Of a stretch of 64,000 nt of DNA, positions 35,301-50,300 are shown one piece after another. The notes under the pieces were generated by a model. It saw only the letters and a list, made by a program, of their open reading frames with translations. It was not told the DNA's origin and searched no databases. Source of the DNA: Aquila chrysaetos chrysaetos (Eukaryota > Chordata > Aves > Accipitriformes > Accipitridae); assembly GCF_900496995.4 (NCBI RefSeq), contig NC_044009.1, forward strand, positions 36,169,505-36,233,504. The letters run 5' to 3'. Numbering within the stretch: position 1 is the stretch's first letter; the number at the start of each line of letters is the position of its first letter. A program made the position numbers and the translations under genes.

Positions 35301-38300
35301 CTGACTTCTGTCTTGAGATTAATATTTGTCCTTCTCTCATATCTCTCAGGGTCCTGATTCTTCATCTGAAACGATACAGCTTCAATGTAGCATTGTCTCT
35401 CAATCATAAAGTCGGGCAGCAGGTGGTTATTCCAAGATACTTAACCCTGCTTTCACACTGTACGGAAAGCACTAGGCTGCCACTGACGCTGGGATGGAGT
35501 GTCCATTCTGCAGTGTAAGTGTACAACTTGTGATTGATCCATGCCGTGTTAAGCACATATGCCACAAGGTAGGCAGTTGTCAGATCTCCTCCAGAAGATG
35601 TCTGGGCAAGGAAACATTAAAATTACACAGCTTCAGATGTGCACTGCTGCTTTGTAATGATGCCATCATGAGAACATATATGGAAAGGAAGCATGACAGC
35701 AGCAGTAGGAAGAGTTGGTGAGGCATTATCTAGGGCATATTTGGTAAGATTATATTCTTCACTGTCCTTGTAAGTAACTTTCTATCCTTCTTAAGAGAGC
35801 TTCTGTTAGGAATTTCTAAAATTTATGCCTCTCAATCCAAAATAACCTAGATTACCTTTCCCTTCACAGCACACTTAACACTCCTAATTCTGCTTAGGAG
35901 ACGTAACATCCTACCTTTTTCTGCTAATTTCCACTTGCACCTCCTGTGCTATCATTAATTTTTCATTGTCTTTCCTGTGCCACTGTAGTATCTGAGCACT
36001 TCACATGCTGAAAATACTCTCTCCTTTTCCCTGTGACAGTTATTTCTGTACAGCTGCTTGTCCTGAGACACAGAGATTAAACGTGCCATTTGTCACATAG
36101 GAAGTTTGTGGCAGAATAGGGAACAAGAAACCCTCAGGTCTCTTGTGGTCCCTGCCTAGTGACATAACCACGGTAGCCATAGTGAGTTAGGACACATCTG
36201 GTGTATATGTTCATCAGTGTGGCATCTGTTCTTGTGCTGAAGGTTTAGTGGCGTTTGAGATTTATGTGGATGTTTCCCAAGAGTTTGCTTTAACAACAGA
36301 AATCTTAAACACAACAAACAGCTTAAGCTAACCAGAGCAGAAATACTAAAAAATATGTTTGAAATAGCTTTCCAATGGCTTTTTATGTTTGAAATAGCTT
36401 TCCAATGGCTTTTTTTAGTCATTGAAAGCATTCTGATTGACCAGAGAGTGGAAGGGTAACTTAAGCTGGAGAGAAGCAGCCCTGGTTTGAGGGGGAAGGT
36501 TAGAAAAGATTTCTGCATTGGCAGCCATCTGGTGGACACATGTGTAGTGATAGTGATGGACTTTGAGGAGCCCATGAAAGGATGAAGTGGAGCAGGAAGT
36601 TTGTTTAGAAGAATCTAGGTAAGGGAGGAGAAACGGAGACGTGGGACATGCCAGAAAACCGGCTGATCCAGACAGCAGCAGGAGACTGTGGTTTGGGAGC
36701 AGGAACTCAAGTGTTGGTGAGAATAAAAAATAAAGGAATGAGTTGTCTTGACATGGGAGCCTAAAGCCTTTAATTTGTGAGCTTGCCCCTAAGGGTGCAT
36801 CACTAAGAAGTGAATCAAGTTTAAAGGATTATATATGGTTTTGAACAACTGTTGTATATTTATAGCGTGATGGAGTTCCTACTCTACATCTAAGCAATTA
36901 GCAAGTACATAATGGTATTCTGCTTGTTTCTTTGGTCACGGATTTGCATGCGTAGCAGACAAGTAAACACTTATTTTTTAAAGACTGTAACTGCTGCAAT
37001 AAATACTTTGCTTTTTTAATAGTTCCCGTCCATTGAAAGCCTCCCAAATGGTGAATTCCTGTACTATAAGCACTTCCACACCTTGTAGGTGAGTTATAGC
37101 TCTGAAATGCCCATGGCCTGCGGTTTCATGGGACAATTTTTGAGGCATTTTAAAATTTTCTAATTCTTCCTTTTTAATGTTTCCACTTTTTCTATTTGTT
37201 TTCTTTTCTTTCTATTTTTTCTATTTTTTCTATTGTAGTAAATTATTTCAGCTACTGTCTTTTTTTCATATCTGAGTTTTACTGGTTGTACATGCTAGCT
37301 GAAATTAATATCAATGGTACAATTTGCCTAGTTGACATGATCACCTTAGCATTTCTTTTGAGAGCCTTTGGGGACTTGTAAGTAAGCAAAGATTATTTTG
37401 TTTCAGACAGAAGGCAGGGCATCAGAATGAGAACTGCATTTAGTTTGTACAGATGATTTCTCAATGCCAGATATCTTAAACAAGCTTACATTTGTAGTTG
37501 CAAGCCACATATATAAGAAGCAAAATGGTTTCTAATTCTGTAGTCTAGCTCTTTTCTCTATTCTGGTTCTGTGGAGCCCCAATGTGTGTTCTGGGAACAG
37601 GTGGTTAGTTCCTTAAGTTTATTTGCAAAGATGAGAGAGCATTGTTTTTATGGGCTGTTTCGAAAGGCCAGTTTTTGTTACAGTGAAAAATGTGATATCA
37701 CACTGGATAGTTTTGCGTTGTGGAATACTTAAAGACCAGATTTCCTAATTGAGCAGAAATCACGACTTCCCCAGACTCTCTTGTCTTCTGTTCTAAAGAA
37801 GCAAGAGTTTATCTTGATGAAAGAGCAAACAGGAAAACTGGAAAACTTGTGCAGATTTGTGCTTTTTATATCCTAGTAATGATGTTGGAAGTCCTGTGTC
37901 CAGCTTAGTTAACTTCAGAAGTCAAATGGTTTGTGCTGAGTTCTACATGTTACTGTGGACTCGACTCAAATGAGTACTGTCTGAGATTGCTAGGTAATAA
38001 AGTGCAGAATCCTTGGCCTTAGAAGCAAGAGCCAGACACTTAGTAACTTTTAAGGTTGTAAGCTGCTATTGCAGGCTTGAAGTAGGTATGTCAGTTAACC
38101 TAGTAAAATATACCTTTTCTGAAAACCCTGCCTGCTATGTTAATAGATTGTCGTTGTCAATTGTTGCAGTTTGTTCCCCAGATTTTACTGCCCCGCAATA
38201 TGAAAGTTGAGTGTGACATTTCTTTAACAGTTACTTTGAAACAGATTTGTACAATGCTACAATGCTATGAAGTTTTATAGCCATGTTTTTAATTTACAGA

Positions 38301-41300
38301 AAATACACTTTCAAGTCAAAGAGCTCTGCAGCACTCTATGTAGATTCTGACAGTGATGATGAGCCATTGAAACGCTCTGTTGCCCATAGCCAAAGGTTGT
38401 GTAACGTGCAGACTAGAGATCAGCAACAACTGCAAGAAGAGCCGGAAAAGGTAAGGAAAAAACTGCAAACTTTCATATACAGTGATCCTATATGTGCTCA
38501 TGTCTGGCCTGTGCTTTTCTTAGCATAGACTGTGAGTAAAACTGATGTAAGATAAGTTTTTTCTCCTAATTAGCACTGCAATGCTGGAAGGGAGTGCTTT
38601 GCTAATTGACCTCTCTGTATAGTTGTCTTGGGTTCCCACTGGGAACAGAGGTAATTGCGTTGCAACTCCAGTTTTCAGGTTATGTATACCAGCTGCTTAG
38701 CAGTTTTGTCAGTCCTTTGGGTAACTTTCACTAATAATGTTCCCAAGCTGAAATATAATGGGCTGTCAATAATAAAATTATGCAGTAAAGACCTTGATTA
38801 AATCCAGTACAAGTTGAACTAGGCAAAATATTCAATTGAGAGAACTTCTTACCCATCCAATCTGTGTCCCCTTTCAAGTGTGGCTTTTTAAATGCTTTTA
38901 GAAACTGAAGCTATCAGTCTTTGGAGGTGAACACATAGAAGTGTGTAGAGATCAAGTTCATTGGTGTAAAGGCACAGTTAACTTCAAATTGCCTTCAAGC
39001 TCTTCATTGTGACTAGTATTAATGTTACCAAGATATTTTTTGCCTCTATCAGGGCAGCGTATTAGCAAGTAGATGAGTTGTGTGGGAAGGAATGATGACC
39101 CAGAAGGGAAAACAAGAAGCTTAGAGGATTATATTGCAGTACTACTTTCTTCTATTAAGTGTCGCAGGTCTAGTGCTTAGGACAAGTGTCCTGCATCTCT
39201 GCTTCTCTAAAGTTTTTGACAATGTTCATGGGGTTATTTTAATCAAGCAGGGACTTGTGGTCTTGATTATGGCATCAAAGGACAGGAGTAAAGCTGGCTG
39301 AACAGCAATAGGTAACACGAGGAAGATACCTACAGTTTCTGATCTGATGGGAAGATCAAACCAAGGGAGGAACCTGATCCACTCAGTATTTAATAAATGA
39401 TAAAATAGATAATGAGTATTAAATTCTCAGAAGACCCAGAGCTGGAAAGGGCTGCCAGTATGATGAAGCTCAGAACTACAGTTAAGAATTATCTTGACAA
39501 ATCTGAGAAATTGCATAAAAATAGGAGGGGTTGTTCAGTAGGAACAGGCTGAAGGTGCTAATCTTAGCAGGACTAATCGCCTGTAAATGCAGGATGGGAA
39601 CAGCTGGGAAAGCAGTGGGCCTTCAGAAAGGGTGTGAAAGGTGACAGCTGGTCACGAGGTCAGGCTGGTTGAAAACAGAAGTGTATAGACAGAGGCATAG
39701 CCTGCAGGTTGTGTGAAGTAACCCTCCTTTTTTCCTCAGCATTGAGCTTTAGCTGGAGTTCTGTATCCAGCTTTGGGCTCCAGACTGAAAAGAGTTATAC
39801 ATTAATTGGAGAGGGGCCAGAGGAGAGGAACATGAATGGTCAGAGGTTTAGAAAGGAAGATTTTTGGGGAAAGAGCAGGCGAGTGAACTTGGGGTTTTTA
39901 GTTTTAGTTTAAGGAGAAACATAAGCAGAGCTTGTGTCTTCAAGGAAGGGAAAGAAATTAATAGAAACACCTGAGTTGTTTTCCATGCCTGTGGTGGATA
40001 GAACAAGAAGTAATAGACCAAATTGCAGACAGTGATTTTTTAGGTGACATGTGAGGGAAAACTTCCTGATGCTCAGGATGTGTAGGGATGGAATGGATTG
40101 CTTTAGGAGAAAGCAGAAAACCCTTTGCTGAAGGTCTCAGGAACAGGGTAGGCAACTACTGTCCTGCATGGCACATCTATAGCTGGCTGTGGGTGGGGGA
40201 AGGAAACTAGCTTGTCTGAAGTCCCTCTTATGTATAGAAAAAGTATTCCAGACTGTCCTAAATTATTCTTCCTTGAGTTTTGTTCATGAGGAAGTGTAGG
40301 TAGTCTCTATCACACAAGCCCTGTGAGTGCAGAAATTGTGGGAATAAAGCCTATTAATTTGAATAGCAAATTAATTATAGGCTTTCCAGCCTGTTGTGGG
40401 AAAGAAACAGTGGTGGTGATGATTCCTCATAAGTGACTTTATTCTTTGTGGCTGTGCACGATGGCCACTCCTCAGCCACCAGCCTGACCAGCCATCTGTG
40501 ATCATTAACAAGATCCTCTGCCCTTCTCAGCGTTGTCCTGGGAGGACCTGGTCCTGGTCCTTGGAAGTGGCATTACTGCTGCTGCACCATTTCCCTTGGT
40601 ATGCTTCTTGTAGCAGCTGTGGATGTGATTGCATTAGGGGCTTGGTAGTCACTTTGTATGGCCTGTATATCCCCTGTGGGGCACTGCTTGCAAAACAGTC
40701 CTGCCATGTGGGAGAACAGCTGGAACAGCGGGGGTATACGACATTGGGTTGGCAGGGCAAATAGCAGTTATCCAGCTAAAGTGGGCAGAACTGCAATTTC
40801 TGTGATTTCTGCCTCTGCAGATGAAGTAGTATTTGAAGTACTTTTTAAAAATACTTATTTAAAGCAGCCTGTATTAGAGCCTAAGCTACTTTAAAATCTA
40901 TGCAAATAATTTCTAATAGAAAAGTTGTATTCAAATAATGCAGAGATGCTGCCAAGTCTTTAAAGTCCAGCCACTGAATTAGTGGTAGTTGTTGGCAAAG
41001 TGCCTGGCACTAGGGTTTGCTGAAGAGCTAAACCAGTTTTGACATTAGTAGCCTACAGGTGTAGAGAGAGAAATCAGAAAGCTTAAAAAGCAGGTACTCT
41101 GCTTTCCTTATTCAGTGCATGAATAGATGTGAGGAGAGAGGTTTAAATTTGTCAGTTCTAATTCTTGGAGGGCATGATGTCTAGAACAAGCAATTTAGTT
41201 GGCTAATTCATTTGCTAATCTTGTTTGATAAGCCAGTTTTAATACAAAATGTTTGCCGTATAAAACTAGCCTAGCTCATCAAAAGCTTGCTGTATTTAAG

Positions 41301-44300
41301 TAAAAAGCAGCAGTAAAAATGTATTTTTGATCATTTTAATGAAGTTCTGAAATCCATCCAAATGCAGTTTGGAATAAGACCTGAGTAAGTACATTCTGAT
41401 AGAAACTATTTTTCCCCATTTTTAACATAACATAGGGGGGAAAAAAATCTAAGCATGTGGTAAGTAGTGTAATTGTGTAAATATGTGTACATGGAGGTTA
41501 ACCTCCTGGTTAACAGTTAATATCAAAATGATTGAAATTACTATATTAGTTGCAAGTCAGTATGGAGTAGGAGTTGATGAGTGTCAGTTTTAGGAAAATA
41601 GGTAAAAAAGGAAAAATTCAGCTTACGACTAAAGTGGTTTTCCTTTCTTCCAATTTAAAGTCATTCTGTTCCCTTTAGGAAAGAATAATTCCCCCCTTTC
41701 CCTGGTTAACTGTTTTCTTACTTGGTTTGCAGAGTCCTGCCTACCCCCACCGCCCCCACCTCCCGCAAGATTTCATATGGCAAGTCTGCAGCACCAAACC
41801 TAATTTTAATTGCTCTTCATACCAGCCTGATTTCAGTTCCTATTCTTCCATCCCTGTGTTCAAGTTCAATTACTCTCATGTTGCTGCTTCAGCCTTTGTT
41901 AACAAACTAGCAATTTCACTACTTGTGCCTCAGCACTGACTTGCCAGAGGCTTGAGGATTCATCAGAATCTAAAGGTGGAACATGTGTTGAAGGAAAGAA
42001 AGGAAAAGGGAAGAGTTATTTTGTGTGTGTTAATCCACAGGGCCTGTACAAACTGGTTGTAGTTTATATTTAAATATTATTCCTTGGAGTGAATGTAGCT
42101 ATGAAGGTTGTCTCTCCATGGAGTCTTACATAATGCTGTTTAATGTTGACAGAGCCAAGCTCCCACTTCCTGGGTTAATAAAATAATAATTAAAAAAAAA
42201 TCTCCACAGAAATGTAAAGCTGATGTTATATACCTGTTTATTCAAGCACTTAATCATAAGTCCATTCGTCTGTAGGGTTCAAAAAGAAGTAAAATGGAGG
42301 GTGATAAACCCGAGCTGGGAAATGCTGGTTTTGATGGGATGAGCGAAGATGAGCTGCTAGCAGCTGTCTTAGAGATTAGCAAAAGGGAAGCTTCTCTGTC
42401 TCTGAGCCATGATGAAGATAAGCCCACAAGCAGCCCAGACACTGGTTTTGGAGACGACGAAATTCAGGAATTGCCAGAAAACCTGGAATCTATGGAGATG
42501 GAGAAATCCAAAGCAGCGTTAGACTCAGGTAAGGCAAAGTTACCATCTTAATTGGACTATAGCAAGCTAAAGCAGGTTACTGATAGCAGCAGGGTAGTAA
42601 TGTATGGTGGCAGAATCTGGATGCAAGTCCACTGCTGAAACTGCCTGACATCCTCAGAGTTTTCTTACAGTTTCCCTGTGTATAAAGTGTTTAATTCATT
42701 GAACTGTGAAAATGTATTTTCTTGTATGTCTGTCACCTTTCTGATAAAGGTAAGGTCATCTTCAGAGTTAATTTCCATTTTTTTTCTCTCACGATTAACA
42801 CATGCTTCTACTGGTTCCCGTACCAGACAATTCAATTTACTAAGATTTGGCAGTGTCTGGAACTTAATCTTCTGTAATCAGAAAGTATTTTCATTTCTGT
42901 AGCTGTGGCAGCCTGGGCAGCATGGTAGCAGTGTTCACATTGCTGATGTGCAAGAGTGATGTCTGGGGTGCATAAGACTAGAATGCTTTCCTAAATGGAT
43001 TATTTTGTCAGTAGTTACTAATAAATTTAACACTATCTCTGTAATTTTTTTCTAATACTTTTTAATGTGAGAGTAGACCCTTGAGCATAAGAGACTCAGC
43101 ATGTGAATTATGGCCTCTGACCCAGAAACACAGTTAAGTACAAGGAGGAGCCTGTTTGATCTCAGTGTGGGGAAATTGAGTGTCTTCCTTTAGTTGGCTG
43201 AAGGAAAGTTAAGTGTTTATCGTTTGTTGTGTGCTATATGCTTTCAGTCAGATTTTTAATTCCACTAGCCTGGAAAAACAGGCCAACAATATGCCTGCCT
43301 TCTCCTCTGAGAGCCAGGAAGTTAAATATTAACAACAAAAAACCTCACTCTATTATCAAAAATCACACTTGTTTCAATGGACAACTCTTGAGAGCTTTCA
43401 TGTTGGAAGGCAGTGTATAAGAAAACTAAGTCTGTGGTCAGCCTTGTTTGTGCCCTACTTTATATACACTGATGTTGTTTATGGTTGTGTGAAAGAGAGT
43501 TGTGAGTGTGTGGCCATGTAAATATCTCTCTCTCCAGGTTTTCTTTGGAAAGTATAATGTAATTATTTGAAGGCTCTACTGTGACACTTAAGCAAAGAGT
43601 ATGTGTTTAATAAAGGTTTCTGTATTTTTTCATTAAGAATGCAGTTAACACTCAACATTGCATTCAGCTTTCTGTATTTGACTGTGTATGACCAAAACCC
43701 ACAAGTACTTCTCAAAGCATACGGTTTGGCATTCAGATGAGGTATGTGTGTATGTTAAGTTACCAGTTACAGCAGCTGAATGTAACATGCCATGAGTTCA
43801 CAATCCCATGTTCTATTTAAAGGAAACTTAATTGCAAATGATGCTTTGCTATATCAGACAAGATGATTCTAAATATGACTGATTTAACTTGGTCCATTTC
43901 TTGTTACTGCTAGTAATTTTTTTTGTAAATGCTGAATAATTTGTGGTGCTTTCAAAAAAGGCTAATTTAGAAATGACAGAAGATGTCTTTTCTGCTACAT
44001 GAATCTCAAATAACAGTTGTATGAGTCAAGTGAGTATTTCTTCTTACATTGGAGGTTTTCAAAGGTCATGTAATAAATTCTGTTTTGTTTTTCATCTTAA
44101 GAGGATTAGACTGATGGATTATAGTTTTGGTTCTGGTGGTCTTGTGTTTAAGAGGCCACAGATACTGAGAGTGCCTTGTATAATCCTTGCTAATAACTAA
44201 TGAGCAGATGTTGAAGTCTGCATAGGGCAAAACTATGAAGTTTCACGTGTTGTTGCGTGATAGCTGTTGGAGCAGGTTCTGATTCTTTCTCAGCTGCAAG

Positions 44301-47300
44301 CAAATGGGAGAATCAAAGTGTCCTGCAACTGCAGGAGATGTATGCAGTGGTTGAATGAATGTTCATTACAGAAGTTTTATAAAATACTTCTGCCATAGCG
44401 TTCACTTTAAAGGTGAACTGAAAAATTATAATCTTCTTGCACTTGTAAAGCTGTAGATAGTGTTCACAGGATTGAGGCTCTTACCTGATGCAAAAAGTTG
44501 ACAGATTTAAACAGTGCTTGAGATTTATGCTTCCTTCTGTCTTACATATGATTTGGCTTTAATTGTGGTTTCATCTGTAGTACTCCGAGGTACAATATGC
44601 AATGCAAATTTTTATAATCCATGGTTCCTTCTAGACAAATTCAAGTGTCAGATTCCTGACTGCAGAAACCTAGTGGGGTGTGACATCTTACTTTAACTAA
44701 AGTTGCTGTTTCTGACTGAACATAAAAGGCTAAGAAGAGAACAGGTTCAGGGATTAATCACATGGTTCATCCTACACCTGTTAAAATAAGCATAAGACTG
44801 TTTTGGAGCTTTTTCCATTTGACTCTTGTGGGGGTTTTATGGCTGGTGAGCTCTCCCTGTCAGTAGATGTCACTGTGCTGCAAGGATTTAAAGAGGATTT
44901 AGCTGGTAACAGAAGACCCAGGAAAGCATAACTGTACTTTCTGATTCCTCAGGTCCTGCCAATTTCACTGAGATAACTAAAGATTTTGATGAGAATAAGG
45001 AAAACAAAACTCCGGAAGGCTCCCAGGGGGAGGTTGACTGGCTGCAGCAGTACGATATGGAGAGAGAGAGGGAAGAACAAGAACTTCAGCAGGCACTGGC
45101 TCAAAGCCTTCAAGAGCAAGTAAGAAATAAAGTTTGCTGCCTTGAGTTATCTTCCCAAACACTGGAAACCTGATGGCTGAAGGAAAAGCTTGTGTTCAGG
45201 CAGTAATTGCAAAGGGATTCTGCTGCTTTTTTGAGAGAACCAGATGCAAAAAGATTTGGGTTTCTTCTAGCTCCAGTGTCAGTAGAGTGACAGCTCTGGA
45301 TACATCTGGGCACGTTTTGTAGGTGCTGTGGAAACCATATATCACATCACAGACCTGCAGATTTCTCAAAGCTTTCCCTGCACATTTATACACTGGCTTG
45401 TAACATTATATAAAAATGATGATAAACTGAACTAAACTCTTACTATCTGTCACCAAGATCCAAGCCCACCTTTAGCTTCCCTGGCAGTTGCTGCTTGAAG
45501 TGTGCCATGTCAAGACTCAAAGTGAAAGAGGCAGGTTTCAAAGCAAATGCTAGGAACGGCCCATGCCAGGTCCGGTTAAAGATCTGTCTATCCCAGTGCC
45601 TTGTTTCTGGTACTAGCAAGTAGGGGATGCTTAGTGAAGAATATAGGAACTGAGCATTTATGTGATCCTTCCCTGTTAGTAAATTGGAAAAAGGATCCCA
45701 AATAATTTAGTCTAAAACAAGTCCTTTAAATTAGACTTGGAAAGAATTAGGATCTTGGGTTATGTGCTAACCATCTGCATTCCACTTGAATTTCAAGACG
45801 TGTAAACTGATTTCCACAAGTTTAACCGAGCTGCTGAGAGTGAAGCAAGTGCTTAGCCAGGTCTTTCTTTAAATAGGTGCCCTTGTCTGCTCTCTATTAA
45901 TACTAAAGCTGTCATGGTTTTCCTTATGAGATCTGATGTTTCCATGGCTCTTGGATTTTTCTCTCCCATTACTCATTATGAGATGCTGGTTGGTATGTTC
46001 CATGCCAGATGTAGCTTTGATTCAGTGATGTTGAGTAGTTTAACAAAGATTCCCAAATGCTTTAGAAATAGTGAGATAAAAGGCCTCATGCTAATAATGT
46101 AAAACTGCTCTTTGAGCATTGTTCTGCTACAGTTCTGAAGCGAAAATCTGCTATTCTAATGATTCAAGTATGGAAATGTGGTAGCTGTGGTTATCTTGAT
46201 TTGAAATACATAGTTAGGGTTCTGCGTTCAGGTGCACTGAAAGCATTCAAACCCTGAATTAAGAAGCCAGCTCATTAAATATTATTGACTGGCTTGCTGT
46301 AGCTCTGGGCTTTCAAGAGTGGTGGGAGGAACAGGGGCATGATATTATTCAAAGATTAGAAGGGTTTGTTGACTTGAGGTTTCTTTGCTACTTGTTCATT
46401 GCAATATTTTTAGTACCTGGTTCTTTAGTGGTGTCTTTTTTTTGCATCCTGCCTTTGTGAGTTACACCTGTTACATAGAACCACTGGCTCTACTTTCAAA
46501 TGGCTTAAAAATAATAAAATCTGTCAGGATTTAACAACTCTGTCCTCAGCTGGCTTTGGGCAGAAGTAGTCTAAATTTTGTCGAAGTGTCAGGAGCTTTG
46601 TGTGTAAGTGACAGCTTTCCTTAGCAAAGGTTGCAAATTCATTCAGATGCTTTTCAAATTAATGATCCAGAGAAAGCGTTCGGTGTTACTAGAGACTCGC
46701 TCTGCTGCATACCAAACTTCAGGAGCTTTGACGAGTCTTAATGAAGGTTTGTCCCAGGTTCTGTTTCACGGGAACATTGGACTCTTGCTGGTTGCAAACA
46801 TTCCTTCACACAGAACCTTTAATTTACAATGTCAGATTTGTTGTAGAAACCAGAGCAGCACAGTTTCAATGGAAAAAGAGCACCACAAGAATTTTAAACA
46901 GTAAAGTGTCTCCATGAGCTAAGTTTTGTTCTCTTCCCATTAGGAGGCACGAGAACAAAAAGAGGATGATGACCTTAAACGAGCTACGGAATTAAGTCTA
47001 CAAGGTGAAACTTATTTAACTTCTTCCAGGATGTTGTTTTTGAGAGAAAATAGATCTGTATGTATGAGTGCAGCTCCTGAGTGTCTGTAAGACAGCTGGC
47101 GTTTCGTGTTCTTTTGGTGTGTGCTTTGTTGTGTTTGGCTTTGCTCAGGTCAGCTTTTCTTGCTCTTGGTTGTGAAGGCAAATGCCAGGAAAAACTTAAT
47201 ATGAAAAATGACTTATTTCAGTCTCTTAAGTTTTTAATTAGATATAGATATATAGACAGATATACGTAGTATATGATATTAAATATATATAATATATATT

Positions 47301-50300
47301 TAATGTATAATATTAATCTAGAGAGAGCAAAATGGACTTTGAAATTTTGCATTCCCAGCAGAAGCCAGCACACTAATTGCCCTAGTCAGAGCAAAAGGAT
47401 TATTTCTTACTTGCATTGATATTTTAGTGCTGATTAATGCACTGGCCTTGCCCAGGAGAATGAGTAAGTGCTGTATCTGTTTGATACAGGGCAGGAGGGA
47501 GACAGACCTCACTGCAAGGTATAGCTGTTGGCAGTGAAAAAAGAAACCCAGAATACACTATCTGTCTTCTCCAAATCCAGACAGTGTGGTGAGCCTCAGG
47601 CACTGTGTAACATTTGTGTGAGGCTGGCATGTGAGTGATTTCATGCAATCTGGCAGAGCAAAGCATAACCAAGAGAAAATTCCTGCTCCAAAGAGGGAGA
47701 GGGAGGGGTAATGAAATACTGTGTTAAGGTACTTGTAGTTGCTCAGGCACCTTTAAAGGCCCTCGGTTATTACTGGATGAACCTATGTCTGCTTCTGAAG
47801 AGATGTAAGTTGAATGCTGCTTAAGCATCCTTCAGCCTGAGGTCTGTCCCCTGATGAGCTCTGGCAGACTGACTGCCCAGTCCCTCTCAGGTCTTCCTTG
47901 ATTCTTGTGTCCAGGAAGAATTCAAGGCTAGCAAGCTTTCCTCCTCCTGATTTGCAGTTGCTTGACTTAAACATGAGCGTTGCCTTGTGCTTCTCAACTT
48001 GCTACTGTCTCATTTGTAAGGCATCAGCCAGCATTTATTCAAGGAGATGCTAATAATCTTGAACATATAGCTGGTAGTATTTGTCTTAGGAATGTTCCCA
48101 ATGGTGCTGCAATCAAAGAACCACTAGTCATCCAGAGACCGTTGAAGTGGCATTTAGCAATACCTGTGGCAAGTGCTTCACGCAGAGACCTATCTACGTG
48201 GCTGTGTTTCTTGGCTGTAGTCTAGCTTACAACAGCCCGAATAAGTGTGGAAACCAGCAGTAAAATATTCTCAGTTAAAGGGATTCATCTATAAACTTCC
48301 CGAGAAGATTATGCTAATCCAGCGTCTGATGATTTAACAGGGCAAGCAGTGTGAGAATCACTTTGGCAAAACATCTCCATCATAACTGGCATGATAGTCT
48401 CTTTAAAAAAAGAAAAAAAAAAAAATCCTGAGCAGTGTCCTGTTAATCTCAACTTCTCATCCACCCAGGACTCCATAGCTTTAATTTAGCTGGTGAAAGC
48501 ATAGCTACTTCTCCTAATGAGTACTGTACAAAATCTTAAATTAGTCGGGTAGCTGCCGAATCCCAGGAAGTTTGGAACAGCGTGTACAGGGAGCAGTGGT
48601 GCCTTCCGGCTCTTTACAGAAAGCTGCCTGCATTTTGCTCAGCCAAGCAAACTGGAAGTTCCTGCAGTGAGCAGCCTTCTTACCGTTGAAAACAATGAAA
48701 AGATGCCTGCTGCCAGCAGTAGCATTTTGATGCCAGTTTTAATTGAAAAATGCACTTTGTTAATGCAACTTACAGTTAAAACTGTAATTCATAGCTTCTT
48801 GTTGCAGAAACTTACAGTTCACTGACCAGACTGGCTGTACTTCTTTTAACATCAGTTTTGGCTGCAGACCACTGGTGCTCTGGAGCGAATTGGGGGTTTA
48901 AAGGCTCTTTTATCACCCAGCTGTCATTGCCATAGCGCCCTTTTGTAGAAGTATGAGAGAGATGATGCTAAAATTAATTCTGTAGTCCAAGTTACTTTTC
49001 TTAACTATTGCTCTGACAAGTTGGGGAAGGGAGAGAGAGTTTTTATTTGGAAATTCGAGTATCTCCTGCTTTCCTTGGAAAGGAAGCTTGAAACATTAGC
49101 ATTTTATTGTGCTTGTTTATGTGGGTAGATAAACCTCAACCTGTTGTGAATTCCTGTGTGTGCCGTGGCTTCTCACACCGTATCATTGTTTCCATGCTAT
49201 CTAGAGTTCAACAGCTCTCTCCTGGACAGCGTTGGTTCTGATGAAGACTCTGGGAATGAGGATGTTCTTGACATGGAGTATTCAGAAGCTGAAGCAGAAG
49301 AGCTGAAGAGAAATGCTGAGGTGTGATCTACGATTGCAAAAGCCAACTGAGAAATACACCCTTCTTTACCATCAGTTTAGTGTTGGAGGTAGTTTTACAA
49401 AGCAAGTGCAGAGTCTAGAAAGGTCTTTTATGTTCAAAAGTGAAAAGATAGAAAATTTCTATCCTTAAGAGACAGTCCTATTGTGTTATTTTAATTTCAA
49501 AAAAAACAAAACAGCTGCAGACACCCTCTGAGTTTCTCTAAGATGTGGATAATGGTGAAAAGGAAACAGTAATTTTATACCAGAAATGTTCCAGTGCATT
49601 TAAAGCAATGAGCCTGAAATTCTTACTTACAGAGAGAGGGGACTTCTGCCAGCGTGGTAGTTTAATTGCAATGCCATAGGCTTCTAGATCCTGCACCACC
49701 AGAACTGAGAAGTTGTGGCGAGATCTTACTCCCATTAGGTGAAACATAACTGTAACCTAGGCTGTGCTGCCAGCCGCTGGCACACTCAGACTCCACAAAG
49801 CAGTGTTGTGAAAGTTGCCTGCTTGCCTCAGTGGGAGGAGTAGTAGAGTGGAGAGTGGAAAAGGTTAAATAATTGGAGTTTCTTTGAGCAGTTTTTATTT
49901 TCTTACAATTCTTTACCAATTACCTTACCCTTAAACCACAAGTTACATTTTAAGAGTGTTGTCAGTGAATCTTATCTGTAACATCTCCTGGTCAGAGAGG
50001 ATTAAAAAATAATTGTCAAAAGCCAGTTACCACCATTTAGTTTTATTGTCAGTGAATAGACAGAGCATGTTTCCTGCATGCAAAGAGGGCATTGTCTGCA
50101 GACATTACAGGTGCATGACAAGAGAATCTGGGCTACATATGCAGTATTAGCTGTTAAACCTGTGTACCAGTATCAAGGGTATTTCTTTGATATTTCAGAA
50201 GTAAGCATGGTGTTCCCTTTTTGCTTGTCTATATTTATTTGGTGGATTAATTCTGACATCAGTGGAAGTCACTCGGGAAATAGTTGTTTAGAAAACTTTG

